The notes: generated from the letters alone by a model not told the origin. A stretch of DNA of 64,000 nucleotides from VAZQ01 sp963771845 (GCA_963771845.1 CAVYVC010000021.1:186001-250000); one strand, 5' to 3'. Counted from the stretch's first letter, positions 16,601 through 24,665 are shown. Made by a program: numbers and translations.

Positions 16601-17289
16601 AATGCGTCATTAGCGTCAAGGATCTGGCCGTCCAAATTCCAAAATATGATTCCAATGATATTGGCGTCGACCAGGCGGCGTATTTTCGCTTCTCGTTCCA
16701 GAAGATCGGCCGTGGTCCGACGCAGTTCAGCGGTCCGCTCCTCTACCTTCCTCTCGAGCTCATTGCGAGCATCGCGCAACGCTTCTTCCGCGCGTCGGCG
16801 CTCATTAAGAAGGCGGGCGCTCTCACATGCTGTTGCGGCCTGGTTTGCTGCCACGGACACCAGTAACCGATCGATCTCATCGGGGAAGTTGGCCCGGCCG
16901 CTCGCGGCAGCAACCAGACCGCCCTCGGAACCGACGCCGATGGGAATAACAATACCGCGACATGGCTCAGCGCGCCCGCCGAGATCAACGTGGGGAATGA
17001 CTTCCCTCAGCGAAGTGTGACCCATGATGGTGAGGTGGTTTTGGAGCCATTCCGGGAATGATCTCCATGCGTCTCCCCGCGTCGCTTCGACCGTGGCGCC
17101 CCCTTTAGGATCGCACAGGCGCACGAACGCGAAATCCAGGTACAGAGATCCGACCAGCAGGTCGGCCAGCCCGGCGGCAATAGCAGAGGGTTCTCTCCCC
17201 ACCCACGCCGCCGGGAAAGTAGACAGTGCGACGAGATCCCTGAGCGCTGTTCGGAGCCGGATAGTATCTGGATCCGGACCTGTCAGCAT
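13669..17289 (-). CDS. GAF and six-PAS sensor histidine kinase
   Basis: A 1206-residue kinase with no membrane segment, so a soluble sensor. Order: GAF-like domain (about 1-165), coiled coil (165-210), PAS1 (about 210-320), PAS2 (325-452), PAS3 (452-580), PAS4 (585-705), PAS5 (715-835), PAS6 (840-960), then HisKA with His990 in ASIAHEVSQPV, and HATPase (N box NLVLNAIEAMSS, G boxes DSGPGID and GVGMGLSICRSI). PAS2 and PAS3 are near-copies, a 127-residue tandem duplication. The H box and ATPase type resemble FixL-class kinases, which pair with FixJ-type regulators like the one at 12394. The ATG at 17289 follows directly on the stop of the MEDS gene (TGAATG), so the two are coupled. Confidence 0.93.
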   Translation of the reverse strand: MLTGPDPDTIRLRTALRDLVALSTFPAAWVGREPSAIAAGLADLLVGSLYLDFAFVRLCDPKGGATVEATRGDAWRSFPEWLQNHLTIMGHTSLREVIPHVDLGGRAEPCRGIVIPIGVGSEGGLVAAASGRANFPDEIDRLLVSVAANQAATACESARLLNERRRAEEALRDARNELERKVEERTAELRRTTADLLEREAKIRRLVDANIIGIIFWNLDGQILDANDAFLRMVGYDHEDLVSGRLRWTDLTPPELRGRDAQTVEELKRTGTTQPFEKAYVRKDGSRVPVLIGGVSFEGGADQGVAFVLDLTERKRAEAALRASEERFRALIQFSFDVYWESDAQHRFVRQEFSEGLSDAPAPGSEIGKTRWEVPYLEPDEEAWRKHRETLDAHLPFRDFEHTRPTPDGGKRYVSVSGLPVFDEAGRFIGYRGVGRHITERKRMEEALREREERFRALIQFSFDVYWESDVQHRFTRQEFAEGLADAPVPGFDIGIGKTRWELPHLAPGEEAWRKHRETLDAHLPFRDFEFARPQPDGGKRYWSVSGLPVFDQTGRFIGYRGVGRHITERKRMEEVLRKQEKELREILETIPAMTVTILPDGTDVFIGARFAEYSGLSVEEARGSGWRAVVHPDDLDAHVRTWRASLASGEPIEIETRFRRGADGEYRWFLARAVPVRDEAGNIVRWYEVLTDIEDRKRAEQALRRSEAYLVEAQRLSHTGSFAYHPSSRKTLFWSEELFRIFKLDPRGGIPDYDETRRLVHPDDLEMVSTTCLQGFRDKAEFSQTYRLLLRDGTVKHLQAVWHPIVDETGEVAEYVGTAADVTEREQAEQNRKRAEAALRESEEQWKAVFENNPVMYFMVGETGTIISVNPFGAEQLGYTVDELLGHPVTIVFYEPDREVVQKNAAACFERPGQAMSWELRKLRKNGEVIWVRETARAIVINNRPVLLIVCEDITEGKRAAEALREAQMELAHANRVATMGQLTASIAHEVSQPVSTARNNASAALNFLNRSPPDLDEVREALTCVVSDTDRARDIISRIRDHVRKAPPRRESFDLNAAINEVIALARTEVAKTGVSVQNRLTEGLSAVQADRVQVQQVVLNLVLNAIEAMSSVEERPRELLISTEQSPTDGIVVTVRDSGPGIDPEQLDRIFEAFTTTKPSGVGMGLSICRSIIAAHGGRLWAEANKPKGAVFRFTLPADNSDL

Positions 17290-17940
17290 TCAGTTTGCCG
17301 TCCTCGCGCTCTCGCGGGACCGACGTCGCTCCCGTATCTCAAGCAGGAATTCGTCGGGTGAAACGAAAAAAGGGTTCTCCTGCAGCACTCCGCCGATAAT
17401 CACGACCGGGTGCGTCCGCATGATGTCCATTGCGACACTGGAACCAAATTTCGACAGGTCGTAGGTACAGACCACCGGATCGGCATAGTTGGGGAGTATG
17501 TGGTTGAGGCGCGTCTCATATTCCACGAGATCATCGACGCCCGGTTTGTCGAGTAGCGCCCATTCCATATGCGCCAAGAGCCGGGTGAGCGGGTAGCCTG
17601 CCGCTGCGCCCGACTTGAGCACCTCTTCGATCAAGGCCAGCATGGCGTCCTGGTCGAACCGCCCTCCGCGGAGATAAGCATCCTGCCACGGCCGCACCTC
17701 CAGCTGGCCGGTGTCCATCCCCTGTTGCACATCGATACCAGCTTCGGCGAGCCGCTTGAGATGGTCTTCCCGCAGCTCAGGGTCCACGATATGGAAAGCC
17801 CTATCCCCATGGTCGAAGCCGTCCTTCAAAAACGAGCGAAGCACCCTGTGCTCCTCGTCGGTGCTGTTGAAGAAAGCGCAGATGTGACGATGCCGGCCGA
17901 GCGTACCTCCGGCAAACTGCACCGAGCGGTCATTAGCCAT
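17290..17940 (-). CDS. MEDS-domain sensor protein
   Basis: A 216-residue protein with the MEDS (DcmR-type sensory) domain: HRHICAFFNSTDEEHRVLRSFL near the N-terminus, RAFHIVDP, and the LLAHMEWALLDKPG..YETRLN and VVCTYDLSKFG blocks. MEDS domains are known from methylotroph and methanogen regulators and often occur beside PAS/GAF kinases; they are thought to sense hydrocarbon-like ligands. There is no DNA-binding or kinase part here, so it may present a signal to the kinase encoded immediately downstream. The ATG at 17940 has a GAGGTG ribosome site. It is the first gene of the MEDS-kinase operon. Confidence 0.88.
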   Translation of the reverse strand: MANDRSVQFAGGTLGRHRHICAFFNSTDEEHRVLRSFLKDGFDHGDRAFHIVDPELREDHLKRLAEAGIDVQQGMDTGQLEVRPWQDAYLRGGRFDQDAMLALIEEVLKSGAAAGYPLTRLLAHMEWALLDKPGVDDLVEYETRLNHILPNYADPVVCTYDLSKFGSSVAMDIMRTHPVVIIGGVLQENPFFVSPDEFLLEIRERRRSRESARTAN

Positions 17941-18260
17941 GCGTCACCTCGCAGAAATTGAAACTCAGGGGCCGATCTGAAAGCGTCAATCGACTGCTGT
18001 TGCGCATGCCGCGGCGCAGAGCCAAGGTAGAGATATTGGCGATGAGGCGTGCCACTGCGCCATGGCTTGCCTCCCGGAGCGGGCGTCGCAAGTAGCTGTG
18101 TGTAGTGATAACACGCACCCTCCGGCTCTGCCAATCCTGGTCGAACGCCGGTTTCTCGGGGTGTTTGCCAACTGGTAAGTAGTCGATCCGGCGCTCAGCC
18201 TACCAACTCGTTAGCCAAATTCGGAGATCGCACTCAGGCCGATGGAGGACCGTGGGGAAT
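17941..18260. other. Intergenic region without a recognisable gene
   Basis: About 320 bp between the MEDS gene start and the end of the HTH antitoxin gene. Reading all frames gives only short, unconvincing peptides. The promoter of the MEDS-kinase operon must lie here, but no clear -35/-10 pair was identified. Confidence 0.5.
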
Positions 18261-18647
18261 TCATGAGTTCCCGGCGGAGGCCGCTGCGCGCCAACTTGCT
18301 AGCGCGCGTGCCACTGCGTCCGGGTCTCTTGCGATGACCGTTAGCAGTACTTGCGCGGCCTTGTCGGGACGATGTGCCCCTTGCTCCCAATCTCGCACAG
18401 TCCCGAGCGGGAGGTGGAACCGCGCCGCAAACTCTTCCTGCGTCAAGTTGAGCTTCTTGCGCAACGCCCGCACAGTCGGCACACGTCGAGCACGCGCAAG
18501 CTGCGTCTCGGTCGCTGGCGGAGCATCAGGGTCCGAAACAGCGGCTCGGTGACGCTTCACGTCGCTCATGGCATCGAAGGCGCGCCAATCTGTCTTTGGC
18601 GGCTTCTTGGGATTGAGTTTAAATCTCGTGATACTTCCTTTTTTCAT
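18261..18647 (-). CDS. BrnA-position antitoxin with HTH domain
   Basis: A 128-residue protein. The N-terminal half (MKKGSITRFKLNPKKPPKTD, the DWRAFDAMSD block and SDPDAPPATETQLARARRV) resembles the lead region of BrnA antitoxins. The C-terminal half is an XRE-type helix-turn-helix (RALRKKLNLTQEEFAARFHLP, then GTVRDWEQGAHRPDKAAQVLL), where classical BrnA has a ribbon-helix-helix. The gene overlaps the BrnT toxin gene by 29 bp and is read after it. It should neutralise BrnT and repress its own operon; a TACTGA/TCAGTA dyad in front of brnT is a candidate site. No truncation is seen. Confidence 0.82.
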   Translation of the reverse strand: MKKGSITRFKLNPKKPPKTDWRAFDAMSDVKRHRAAVSDPDAPPATETQLARARRVPTVRALRKKLNLTQEEFAARFHLPLGTVRDWEQGAHRPDKAAQVLLTVIARDPDAVARALASWRAAASAGNS

Positions 18648-18885
18648 GCGGCTCCGCTCCTCTTGCGGATATGATGCGAACGACGTCGCCCCTCATCATA
18701 TAGGTGACGAAGAGCATTCGCCCGTCGACCAGACCGATGGCGTTGAAGCGCAACTCGCCAGCAGCATCGAGATCATCAAACTCGATCACATAGGGGTCCA
18801 AGAACACCTTCGCCGCCGTTCGGAAGTCGAGGCCGTGCTTCTTCCGGTTGGCTTGTTCCTTGGCGCCGTCCCATTCGAAGTCCAT
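18619..18885 (-). CDS. brnT: BrnT-family toxin (RelE-like ribonuclease)
   Basis: An 88-residue toxin with the BrnT pattern: MDFEWDGAKEQANRKKHGLDF, then AAKVFLDPYVIEFDD, RFNAIGLVDGRMLFVTYMMRGD and the C-terminal RIISARGAEPHEKRKYHEI. BrnT has a RelE-like fold and cleaves RNA. The toxin gene comes first and the antitoxin second, the usual order for brnTA. The pair lies in a small accessory patch between the sensor operon and tRNA-Arg. Confidence 0.9.
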   Translation of the reverse strand: MDFEWDGAKEQANRKKHGLDFRTAAKVFLDPYVIEFDDLDAAGELRFNAIGLVDGRMLFVTYMMRGDVVRIISARGAEPHEKRKYHEI

Positions 18886-18906
18886 CGCGAGCCCCGAGTT
18901 CGAACA

Positions 18907-18921
18907 TACTGATATTCAGTA
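18907..18921. promoter_or_regulatory. Dyad TACTGATATTCAGTA upstream of brnT
   Basis: A 15-bp dyad with arms TACTGA and TCAGTA around TAT, centred about 29 bp upstream of the brnT start codon. Position and symmetry fit an autoregulatory operator for the HTH antitoxin. Inferred only. Confidence 0.45.
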
Positions 18922-19167
18922 CTTGATTCAAGGCCGTCCTTTGTTGCGAAGCGCAGCTCTGTCGTGGCGTGGAGGAGAACGATTTTGCAGAAACGACGCC
19001 GACGATGCGCCATGTCGTGACCCTGGTAGAATGGCGCGCCACAGTCGATGAAGATAGGCACTATTGCTTCGCCGTGGCACTATGACCCGGTACTCCAATC
19101 CACGACATCCCATCCGATCACTTGACCGTGCCACCACCGGCGCTCCGCCGGGATGACCATCGCACGG

Positions 19168-19443
19168 TTATTCCGTTTCAAGGTCCTCCAGCCTGACTCC
19201 GCGTCCGGCGCGCAGGCTGCTGCGAGCCTGTTCAATGCGACGCAGGAAGCGCGGATCATGCTCGAGGCGATAATCAAACCAGTCCTCTTCTGATTCGAAC
19301 CCGATCAATAGACCTGCCGGCTTGCCATGCCGCGTGATGACGATTTCCTGCGTCTCTGCCTCGCGAAGATAGCGAGACAAATCATCCTTGATTTCGGAGA
19401 GGGGGACTTCCTTCACTGCGGGCTTCCGAACTGTGCGAGCCAT
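19168..19443 (-). CDS. Phd/YefM-type antitoxin
   Basis: A 91-residue protein of the Phd/YefM type: a short N-terminal DNA-binding part (VPLSEIKDDLSRYLREAE, then EIVITRHGKPAGLLIGFES) and a charged C-terminal tail that would wrap the toxin. It is read after the RelE/ParE-type toxin gene and overlaps it by 31 bp, the reverse of the most common order. It would bind and silence that toxin and repress the pair. Confidence 0.85.
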   Translation of the reverse strand: MARTVRKPAVKEVPLSEIKDDLSRYLREAETQEIVITRHGKPAGLLIGFESEEDWFDYRLEHDPRFLRRIEQARSSLRAGRGVRLEDLETE

Positions 19444-19706
19444 GACTCGGCCTCCGATTTTGCTACGATCGCCAACACCTCGACGGTCGTGCCAGAAACG
19501 TCATAGAACACCCTGATCTCTCCCGCCCGCAGCCTGTATTGCGGGCGGCGCAATCCTCGCAATCGCTTGATCCGGCTGCGACTCGCTTTCTCCGGCTCGT
19601 GGCGCAGGTGCATTTCGAGCGCGTTGCGCACGGTTGCGCGAACGTTTGCCGTCTGCCTCCTGAGGTCTTCGACGGCTTCCGGAGCCAGGATGATCGCAAA
19701 GGGCAT
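19413..19706 (-). CDS. RelE/ParE-family toxin
   Basis: A 97-residue protein with the RelE/ParE fold signature: an N-terminal strand and helix (FAIILAPEAVEDLRRQ), a basic middle (RIKRLRGLRRPQYRLRAGEI) and RVFYDVSGTTVEVLAIV before a final helix. Toxins of this family cleave mRNA on the ribosome or poison gyrase; which applies is not evident. The gene precedes and overlaps its Phd-type antitoxin. It lies 125 bp from tRNA-Arg. Confidence 0.85.
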   Translation of the reverse strand: MPFAIILAPEAVEDLRRQTANVRATVRNALEMHLRHEPEKASRSRIKRLRGLRRPQYRLRAGEIRVFYDVSGTTVEVLAIVAKSEAESWLAQFGSPQ

Positions 19707-19831
19707 TCTGGCCAGATCATAGCCAAATTCGCTGCGCCGTCAAATGACGAAAACGCGCCGCCGAAGCGAGCGATAGCGCAGCGACGGCTACCCTGAAGTT
19801 GCTGCAGCTTGCTCTGGCGAAAATTGGCGGG

Positions 19832-19908
<77 letters not shown>

Positions 19909-20093
19909 GCTGAAAGAATGATTTAGCCGATCGACCCTGGGGCGGCAACGGGAGCCTTTTGACGCGCCAGCTCGACGCAACCTCCATCTGCTGCGCTCCT
20001 CTCGCACTTGTGCCGATAGCCGGTCCATCTTTCCCGGTCAGGGACTTCCCGCTACGCTCGCTTCAGCACGTACAGCACCCCCCGGAGCCGCCC

Positions 20094-21314
20094 ATGTCGC
20101 AAGCCGCCGAGAAACGCGAGCATCGGTTACCGCCGCAAATCAAGGATGCCCCGTTCAACTGGGAAGACCCGCTCGATTTCGAGGGCGAGCTCTCGCCGGA
20201 AGAACGCATGGTGCGCGACACCGCGCGCGGCTACGCGCAGGACAAGCTGTTTCCGCGCATCCTCATGGACAACCGCGAGGAGAGCTTCGATCGCGGGATC
20301 GTCACGCAAATGGGAGCGCTTGGGCTGCTCGGCCCGACCATTGCGGAGGAATATGGCGGCGCGGGCCTGGGTTATGTGGCGTACGGCTTGATCGCACGCG
20401 AGATCGAGCGGGTCGATTCCGGCTATCGCTCCGCCATGTCGGTGCAGTCCTCGCTGGTGATGCACCCCATCTATGTCTTCGGCAGCGAGGCGCAGCGCAA
20501 AAAATATCTGCCAAGACTTGCGACCGGCGAGATCGTCGGCTGCTTCGGCCTGACCGAACCCGATCACGGCTCCGATCCTGGCTCGATGGCGACCCGCGCC
20601 GAGAAGGTGAGCGGCGGCTATCGGCTCACCGGCAACAAGATGTGGATCACCAATTCACCCATTGCCGATGTTGCGCTGGTCTGGGCCAAGCTCGACGGCG
20701 TCATTCGCGGCTTCCTGATCGAGCGCGGCACCAAAGGATTTTCCACGCCGAAGATCGCAGGCAAGCTTTCCTTGCGCGCCTCCATCACCGGGGAGATCGT
20801 GCTCGAAAGTGCGCTGGTGCCCGAGGAAAACTTGTTGCCGAATGCAAAGGGACTGGCCGGCCCCTTCGGCTGTCTTAACATGGCGCGCGCGGGCATCGCC
20901 TGGGGGGCGATGGGAGCAGCGGAATTCTGCTGGCATCGCGCACGGCAATACGTCCTCGATCGCAAGCAGTTCGGGCGTCCGCTCGCCGCCAATCAGCTCG
21001 TCCAGAAGAAGCTCGCGGACATGCAGACCGAGATCACGCTCGGGCTGCATGCGGCGCTGCGCCTCGGCCGGCTGATGGAGCAAGGCAGGGCCGCCCCGCC
21101 CGCAGTCTCGCTCCTGAAGCGCAACAACTGCGGTAAGGCTCTCGATATCGCACGCTGGGCGCGCGACATGCATGGCGGCAACGGCATCTCCGACGAATTC
21201 CATGTGATGCGCGTGCTCTGCAATCTCGAGACCGTCAACACCTACGAGGGCACCCACGACATTCACGCGCTCATCCTTGGACGTGCCCAGACCGGCATCC
21301 AGGCGTTTTTCTAG
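20094..21314 (+). CDS. gcdH: Glutaryl-CoA dehydrogenase
   Basis: Oxidatively decarboxylates glutaryl-CoA to crotonyl-CoA in lysine, tryptophan and aromatic breakdown, passing electrons to ETF. The 406-residue protein has the family start FNWEDPLDFEGELSPEER, CFGLTEPDHGSDPGSM, GNKMWITNSPIADV, the DMHGGNGISDEFHVMR block and the diagnostic end TYEGTHDIHALILGRAQTGIQAF with catalytic Glu385. The ATG at 20094 has GGAG seven bases upstream. It is a single-gene unit, followed by a REP-like palindrome and a convergent hydrolase. A related dehydrogenase is at 8432-9664. Confidence 0.95.
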   Translation: MSQAAEKREHRLPPQIKDAPFNWEDPLDFEGELSPEERMVRDTARGYAQDKLFPRILMDNREESFDRGIVTQMGALGLLGPTIAEEYGGAGLGYVAYGLIAREIERVDSGYRSAMSVQSSLVMHPIYVFGSEAQRKKYLPRLATGEIVGCFGLTEPDHGSDPGSMATRAEKVSGGYRLTGNKMWITNSPIADVALVWAKLDGVIRGFLIERGTKGFSTPKIAGKLSLRASITGEIVLESALVPEENLLPNAKGLAGPFGCLNMARAGIAWGAMGAAEFCWHRARQYVLDRKQFGRPLAANQLVQKKLADMQTEITLGLHAALRLGRLMEQGRAAPPAVSLLKRNNCGKALDIARWARDMHGGNGISDEFHVMRVLCNLETVNTYEGTHDIHALILGRAQTGIQAFF

Positions 21315-21426
21315 ACCGGAGTCATTCCGGGGCGCCGCGAAAGCGGCGAACCCGGAATTTATAACCACGGTCGGCCTGTGATTATGGATCCCGGTTTCGG
21401 CCTCCGGCCGCCCCGGGATGACGACT
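21315..21426. repeat. REP-like palindromic unit between convergent genes
   Basis: The whole gap between gcdH and the hydrolase is made of two inverted blocks: CATTCCGGGGCGCCGCGAAA with its complement GCGGCGAACCCGGAAT, then ATCCCGGTTTCGGCC with GGCCGCCCCGGGATGAC. It can fold on both strands and may end transcription from both sides. Confidence 0.75.
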
Positions 21427-22278
21427 CTAGTTGCCGGGGACGAGCTCGGCGAGCCGCTTGGTCATCGCGCTGCGCGGGTCGCTCAGCGGATCGAGCACGG
21501 TGAAATGATTGGTGCCGGCGATTTCCTGATAAGTCGCCTGCACGCCACTCTTGCTCCACCCCTCTGCAATGATGCGGCTCTGGCGCAGGAACTCGCCCGA
21601 TTCCAAGGCGCCGACCACGGCGTCAAAACTGCGCCCGCGCGCGGGCGCCGGCCAGAACAGAGGAGAGACCGCTCGGGCCGCCGCCTCATCGAGGCGCAGG
21701 TCCGCCGCCATGCTCGTCTGGGTGAGTGGCGTCAGATCGAACAGCCCTGAAATCGAATACCCGGCGCCTACAAGATCGGCCGGAGTTTTTGGATAAAGCG
21801 TGTGCCACTGCGTCGCCAGCATGGCCGCCGCTAGATGGCCGCCGGCGGAATGACCGTAGACCATCATTCGCCGCTCGGTGCGCAGCCACAGAAACAAACA
21901 GGCATGGCGGATTTGTTCGATGATGTCTGCGATGGTCACTTGCGGGCAGAGGTCATAGCCCGCGATTGCAACTGCAACGCCGTGGGAATTGAGCCCACGC
22001 GCCGCCTGGCTGAACATTCCCGGCTCGAGCGAGCGCCAATAACCGCCATGGACGAATATCGCGAGCGGAGCCTTTGCAGCGGACGAAACGGGTCTTGGCC
22101 AGAACAGGTCAATCGTCTGGCGCAGTGTCGAACCGTAGCTCAAGCCGAGCTCGGCGCGCCGCTCCTTCATTGCCTCGGCCCGATAATCCTCCGCCTCCCG
22201 CGCCCAGCGGGCAAAAATGTCGGGATGCTCAGGCACCCGCGCGCGGTTATTGTACTCGGCCTCGTAATCGATGGGCAT
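21427..22278 (-). CDS. Alpha/beta hydrolase, arylformamidase/esterase-like
   Basis: A 283-residue hydrolase starting MPIDYEAEYNNRARVPEHP. The HGGYWRS oxyanion-hole motif and the nucleophile elbow GHSAGGH are both present, and the late His is in GTNHFTVLDPL. This set is typical of kynurenine formamidase-like esterases (N-formylkynurenine or other small esters). Proximity to gcdH would fit tryptophan breakdown, but other kynurenine genes are not seen, so the substrate is open. The ATG at 22278 is chosen because the conserved family start is there; upstream codons look like leader. It overlaps nothing and is convergent with gcdH, divergent with mtnA. Confidence 0.85.
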   Translation of the reverse strand: MPIDYEAEYNNRARVPEHPDIFARWAREAEDYRAEAMKERRAELGLSYGSTLRQTIDLFWPRPVSSAAKAPLAIFVHGGYWRSLEPGMFSQAARGLNSHGVAVAIAGYDLCPQVTIADIIEQIRHACLFLWLRTERRMMVYGHSAGGHLAAAMLATQWHTLYPKTPADLVGAGYSISGLFDLTPLTQTSMAADLRLDEAAARAVSPLFWPAPARGRSFDAVVGALESGEFLRQSRIIAEGWSKSGVQATYQEIAGTNHFTVLDPLSDPRSAMTKRLAELVPGN

Positions 22279-22378
22279 CGCGTGCTCGTTTCTCCAGCTA
22301 AGTCTTATCATCTCCCCGCGCGGTCGGGGAGTGAAGAGGCGGCTTTGCGTTGCGTGCAAACCTCGCTATTTCAGAAGC

Positions 22379-23467
22379 ATGAAGGTCAACGGCAAACCCA
22401 GCCGCACCATCTGGCTTGAGCCGGACGGCTGGTCGGTCGGCATTATCGATCAGACGCAGCTGCCTCACCGCTTGGTGCTGGCACGGCTCGCCAGCCTGAG
22501 CGATGCCGTGCGCGCCATTGCCTCCATGCAGGTGCGCGGGGCGCCCCTGATTGGCGCGACGGCAGCTTACGGCATGTGCTTGGCGCTGCGCGCCGATTCG
22601 TCCGGTGAGGCGCTCGAAAGCGCGTATCGGGCGTTGCTCGCGGCTCGCCCGACGGCCATCAACCTCAAGTGGGCGCTCGACGAAATGCTGGCCGCCGTTC
22701 GCAATCGTCCGCGCGAGGAGCGTCTGGGCCTCGCCTATCAACGAGCGGCGGAAATTTGCGACCAGGATGTCGGCATTAATCGCGCAATCGGACGCCACGG
22801 AGCCGAGCTCATCGCCGCTGTCGCTGCCAGGAAGAAGAACGGCGCGCCGGTGCAGGTCCTCACCCACTGCAACGCGGGCTGGCTCGCGACCGTGGATTTC
22901 GGCACCGCGTTGGCTCCCATCTATGTTGCCCACGAGAATGGGCTCGCCGTCCATGTCTGGGTCGATGAGACCCGGCCGCGCAATCAGGGTGCCGCTCTCA
23001 CTGCCTGGGAGCTCGGTCAGGAGCAAATCGCGCACACCGTCATTGCCGATAATACCGGCGGTCATCTGATGCAGCACGGCATGGTGGACATGATCATCGT
23101 TGGTACCGATCGAGTTGCCGCAAATGGTGATGTGTGCAACAAAATCGGTACCTATCTCAAGGCGCTTGCGGCGCGCGACAATGCGGTGCCGTTCTATGTC
23201 GCAGCTCCTTCGCCGAGCATCGATCATGGCGTGAGTGACGGGCTCACCGGGATCCCCATAGAGCAGCGTGCGGGAAACGAGGTCGCAACCGTGACCGGCC
23301 GCACGTCCGATGGACGCATCGAGAGTGTGCGGATCGTGCCGGACGGCTCGGAGGTTGCCAATTACGCATTCGATGTAACGCCTGCGCGCCTCATCACCGG
23401 CCTTATCACGGAGCGCGGAATCGTGGCGCCGACCCGAGAGGCGCTGGCGGCTTTCAGGAGTCAGTAA
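22379..23467 (+). CDS. mtnA: S-methyl-5-thioribose-1-phosphate isomerase
   Basis: Methionine salvage enzyme that isomerises methylthioribose-1-phosphate to methylthioribulose-1-phosphate. The 362-residue product shows AIASMQVRGAPLIGATAAYG, the catalytic Cys in LTHCNAGWLATVDFGT, DETRPRNQGAALTAWEL and the catalytic Asp in IIVGTDRVAANGDVCNKIGT. Length is standard. The ATG at 22379 matches the family start. No other mtn genes are in the window, so the later salvage steps must be elsewhere. The enzyme also acts on related ribose phosphates in some bacteria. Confidence 0.95.
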   Translation: MKVNGKPSRTIWLEPDGWSVGIIDQTQLPHRLVLARLASLSDAVRAIASMQVRGAPLIGATAAYGMCLALRADSSGEALESAYRALLAARPTAINLKWALDEMLAAVRNRPREERLGLAYQRAAEICDQDVGINRAIGRHGAELIAAVAARKKNGAPVQVLTHCNAGWLATVDFGTALAPIYVAHENGLAVHVWVDETRPRNQGAALTAWELGQEQIAHTVIADNTGGHLMQHGMVDMIIVGTDRVAANGDVCNKIGTYLKALAARDNAVPFYVAAPSPSIDHGVSDGLTGIPIEQRAGNEVATVTGRTSDGRIESVRIVPDGSEVANYAFDVTPARLITGLITERGIVAPTREALAAFRSQ

Positions 23468-23533
23468 TCAGTAGTCCGTAATCAGAATAGACACCTGGCG
23501 GGTTTTCTGATTACTGATTACTGATCCCTGAGT
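23462..23533. repeat. ATCAG/CTGAT inverted repeat after mtnA
   Basis: AGTAATCAGTAGTCCGTAAT just after the mtnA stop pairs with TTCTGATTACTGATTACTGA about 25 bases later. The arms consist of repeats of TAATCAG. This long AT-rich hairpin, unlike the GC-rich repeats elsewhere, could act as a terminator or processing site. Confidence 0.6.
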
Positions 23534-23599
23534 ACTGTCATGCGTGTTCGGTTCAGTAACGAAATCAGACCGGTTGCCCTACCGGGACTGCTGCACTTC

Positions 23600-24085
23600 A
23601 TGAGCACGAGTTCGCTTGCCGCTTCTCTGCCTGCCGACGGCCGGCAGTCGCCGACCGCGCTTGCGATTGCGCGCGGGGTGAGGCGGCTCATGCACGCGTT
23701 TGGCTATTCCGTCATCAGCGAGCTGCCGCTCGCATCGGGGCGGCGCGCCGATCTCGTCGGACTCGGCAGCGACGGCGAGATTTGGATCATTGAGATCAAA
23801 TCATCGGTTGCGGATTTACGTGCCGACCACAAATGGATGGATTATCGCTTGCACTGCGACCGCTTGTTCTTCGCTACGACGCCGGATGTGCCGCGCGGAA
23901 TTTTTCCAAACGATGCCGGACTGATGATTGCTGATGCCTTCGGCGCGGCGATCATGTGTGAGGCACCAAAACATCGCCTCCATCACGCCACGCGCAGGAC
24001 CATGATGCTGGCGTTTGCGCGCGCGGCAGCGCTGCGCCTTTCCGCGCTTTCCGATCCGCAGGCCACTGGCGCGGGGCTGCGCTAA
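23600..24085 (+). CDS. mmcB: MmcB family DNA repair protein
   Basis: A 161-residue protein with a nuclease-like core: IARGVRRLMHAFGYSVISELPL, then RADLVGLGSDGEIWIIEIKSS with the D..E.K pattern of PD-(D/E)XK enzymes, DLRADHKWMDYRLHCDRLFFAT and GLMIADAFGAAI. MmcB is an alphaproteobacterial protein needed for resistance to mitomycin-type damage; catalytic activity is presumed. The start is uncertain (ATG at 23600 or in-frame 23540). It ends 13 bp from the convergent actR. Confidence 0.85.
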   Translation: MSTSSLAASLPADGRQSPTALAIARGVRRLMHAFGYSVISELPLASGRRADLVGLGSDGEIWIIEIKSSVADLRADHKWMDYRLHCDRLFFATTPDVPRGIFPNDAGLMIADAFGAAIMCEAPKHRLHHATRRTMMLAFARAAALRLSALSDPQATGAGLR

Positions 24086-24098
24086 TCGTGCTTTTAGG

Positions 24099-24665
24099 CT
24101 ATTTCGGCGCGCGCTTGGCCAGGATCCGCTGCAGAGTGCGCCGATGCATGCTCAGCCGCCGCGCTGTTTCCGAAACATTGCGCCCACAGAGCTCGTAGAT
24201 GCGCTGGATATGCTCCCATCGCACCCTGTCGGCCGACATGGGATTTTCCGGCGGCTCGGGTTTGCGGCCGTCCACCGCAAGCAATGCCGCAACCACCTCA
24301 TCAGCATCGACCGGCTTCGAGAGATAATCGATAGCTCCAAGCTTTACCGCGTTCACCGCGGTGGCGATGTTGCCATAACCGGTAAGAATGATTGCGCGAG
24401 CATCAGGCCGCTGCTGTTTGAGCCTGGAAACCACCTCAAGGCCATTGCCGTCGTCGAGCCGCATATCCACGACCGCGAAGGCGGGTGAGCGACTTTGCAG
24501 CTGGTCAAGTCCCTCGGCCACCGACTTGGCCGTACTAACCGCGAAGCCCCGCCCCTCCATGGCCCGCGCGAGCCGCTGGAGCAAGCATTTGTCGTCCTCG
24601 ACAATCAGTAACGACCGGTCGCTCGGCATTACCGCGGCCAAGAACTCGGCCATGGCCATTCTCAT
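24099..24665 (-). CDS. actR: Redox response regulator ActR/RegA/PrrA
   Basis: A 188-residue regulator: receiver with Asp67 (FAVVDMRLDDGNG) and a Lys in DYLSKPVDADE, a Pro-rich hinge (GRKPEPPENPMS) and a short Fis-type HTH (RRLSMHRRTLQRILAKRAPK) that is nearly invariant in the RegA/ActR/PrrA group. It controls redox-linked functions such as respiration, carbon fixation and nitrogen fixation when phosphorylated by ActS. The ATG at 24665 has GGAAG in front; longer frame upstream is AT-rich non-coding. actS lies 131 bp upstream on the same strand. High-affinity oxidases such as bd are known RegA targets in relatives. Confidence 0.93.
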   Translation of the reverse strand: MRMAMAEFLAAVMPSDRSLLIVEDDKCLLQRLARAMEGRGFAVSTAKSVAEGLDQLQSRSPAFAVVDMRLDDGNGLEVVSRLKQQRPDARAIILTGYGNIATAVNAVKLGAIDYLSKPVDADEVVAALLAVDGRKPEPPENPMSADRVRWEHIQRIYELCGRNVSETARRLSMHRRTLQRILAKRAPK

